Assembly: GCF_026914305.1 (NCBI RefSeq) | Contig: NZ_CP113866.1 | Coordinates: forward strand, 124,001-188,000 | DNA length: 64,000 nt | Direction: 5' to 3' | From: Caldicellulosiruptor acetigenus | GTDB taxonomy: Bacteria > Bacillota > Thermoanaerobacteria > Caldicellulosiruptorales > Caldicellulosiruptoraceae | Part shown: positions 63,419-64,000 of the stretch, in pieces | How the letters are laid out: the number at the start of each line of letters is the position of its first letter | How positions within the stretch are numbered: the stretch's first letter is position 1 | The notes under the pieces: generated by a model | The model's input: the letters and a program-made list of their open reading frames with translations, nothing else | What the model was told of the DNA's origin: nothing | Database searches by the model: none | Translations under genes and position numbers: made by a program

Positions 63419-64000
63419 ATGTTATCAGCAACACGCAGGCAAAAAATTAAAGAGATATTGATGGAGAAAAAGAGTGTGACTGTCACAGAGCTTTGCAACA
63501 TTTTCAACGTATCTGACGAGACAATCAGAAGAGATTTGAAAAAACTTGAGCAGGAAGGGCTAATTGAGAAAAATTACGGTGGAGCTATTTTAAAAGAAGG
63601 GGTTTCTTTAGTTCCGCCAATTTCCCAGCGCTCAAAAGAGTTTATCCAGGAAAAAGAAAGGATTGCGATTGAGGCGATAAACAGAATAAAAGAGGGCATG
63701 GTTGTAATTTTGGATACAGGAACAACCACCCAACAAATAGCAAGAAAGCTCAAGAGCTTTCAGCACATAACTGTGATAACCAATGGCATAAATATAGTTA
63801 ATGAGCTCATAACAAATAACAGTATCAATTTATTTTTAGTTGGGGGCAAAGTAAAAAATTCTAACTTTTCGACAGTTGGACCAGAAGCTCAAAAAGCATT
63901 TTTACAGTTTAGTGCTGATATAGCTTTTATAGGAACAAGCGGCATTTCTCTTGAAAAAGGTCTTACAACCTCTGATGTGTTTGAAGCAGAGGTAAAAAGG
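63419..64000 (+). CDS. DeoR/GlpR-family transcriptional regulator (5' part, runs off the window)
   Basis: The visible 194 residues start at the ATG at 63419, with AGGTGATGA ten bases upstream, and remain open to the end of the window. The N-terminal DeoR helix-turn-helix is classic: TRQKIKEILMEKKSVTVTEL, then FNVSDETIRRDLKKLEQEGL and KNYGGAIL. The sugar-phosphate sensing domain follows with ILDTGTTTQQIARKL, VITNGINIVNEL, LVGGKVKNSNFSTVGPEA and FIGTSGISLEKGLTTSD. Full length is normally about 250 residues. It probably regulates a sugar operon beyond the window edge. Confidence 0.93.
   Translation, partial: MLSATRRQKIKEILMEKKSVTVTELCNIFNVSDETIRRDLKKLEQEGLIEKNYGGAILKEGVSLVPPISQRSKEFIQEKERIAIEAINRIKEGMVVILDTGTTTQQIARKLKSFQHITVITNGINIVNELITNNSINLFLVGGKVKNSNFSTVGPEAQKAFLQFSADIAFIGTSGISLEKGLTTSDVFEAEVKR

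Noticed and set aside
1-64000. Mobile elements, prophage genes, tRNA or rRNA genes
   Set aside because: No transposase, integrase, terminal inverted repeats, phage structural genes or tRNA-like cloverleaf sequence was recognised on reading both strands.

Overview
The window looks like chromosomal DNA of an AT-rich, Gram-positive, thermophilic polysaccharide degrader of the Caldicellulosiruptor type. That placement is an inference from base composition, strong AGGAGG-like ribosome binding sites, many sugar ABC transporters of the CUT1 and CUT2 classes, five YesM/YesN-like two-component pairs, S-layer-homology sequence and several glycoside hydrolases. No rRNA, tRNA, insertion sequence or prophage gene was seen.

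Layout. 1-567: the 3' end of a sensor kinase gene that stops inside HAMP (probably a remnant). 570-3582: a kinase/regulator pair, divergent from a CUT1 transporter plus a sugar-phosphate isomerase/deaminase (3767-7993). 8080-10675: a convergent regulator and kinase. 10800-14657: a GH94 phosphorylase and a phosphohexomutase. 15289-21012: GH18 chitinase, GNAT protein, GH20 hexosaminidase and NagA. 21020-27917: a further kinase/regulator pair divergent from a second CUT1 transporter, followed by an SLH-domain remnant. Together 3.7-27.9 kb reads as a chitin / N-acetylglucosamine locus. Chitin is cut by GH18 and chitobiose is probably phosphorolysed to GlcNAc-1-P plus GlcNAc. The mutase would make GlcNAc-6-P, and NagA and the SIS enzyme would lead to fructose-6-P.

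28.5-36.4 kb: a LacI regulator with a clear promoter and operator, an anchored GH30 enzyme, an LplB/YtcP-type transporter with its binding protein, and a cytoplasmic GH30 enzyme. A DUF72 gene follows.

37.4-55.6 kb is the most striking part. Two paralogous four-gene signalling operons each encode a membrane-anchored periplasmic-binding-like protein, a LytS/YesM-type kinase, a YesN-type regulator and a second anchored, XylF-like protein. One is divergent from xylFGH and the other from mglBAC. The divergent intergenic regions share an AAAAAATT-based motif. One XylF-like protein plus kinase and regulator matches a known three-component xylose sensor of clostridia; two anchored binding proteins per kinase, duplicated in tandem, suggests an elaborated four-component version.

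55.7-60.4 kb: an apparent GntR(YtrA-like)-controlled operon with two ABC export systems and a palindromic operator over its promoter. 60.55-60.71 kb: three degenerate CRISPR-like repeats at 66-67 bp spacing, apparently a relic array. 60.8-64 kb: TadA-like deaminase, RsbW-like ATPase, a pectin methylesterase without signal peptide, and the start of a DeoR-family regulator that runs off the window.
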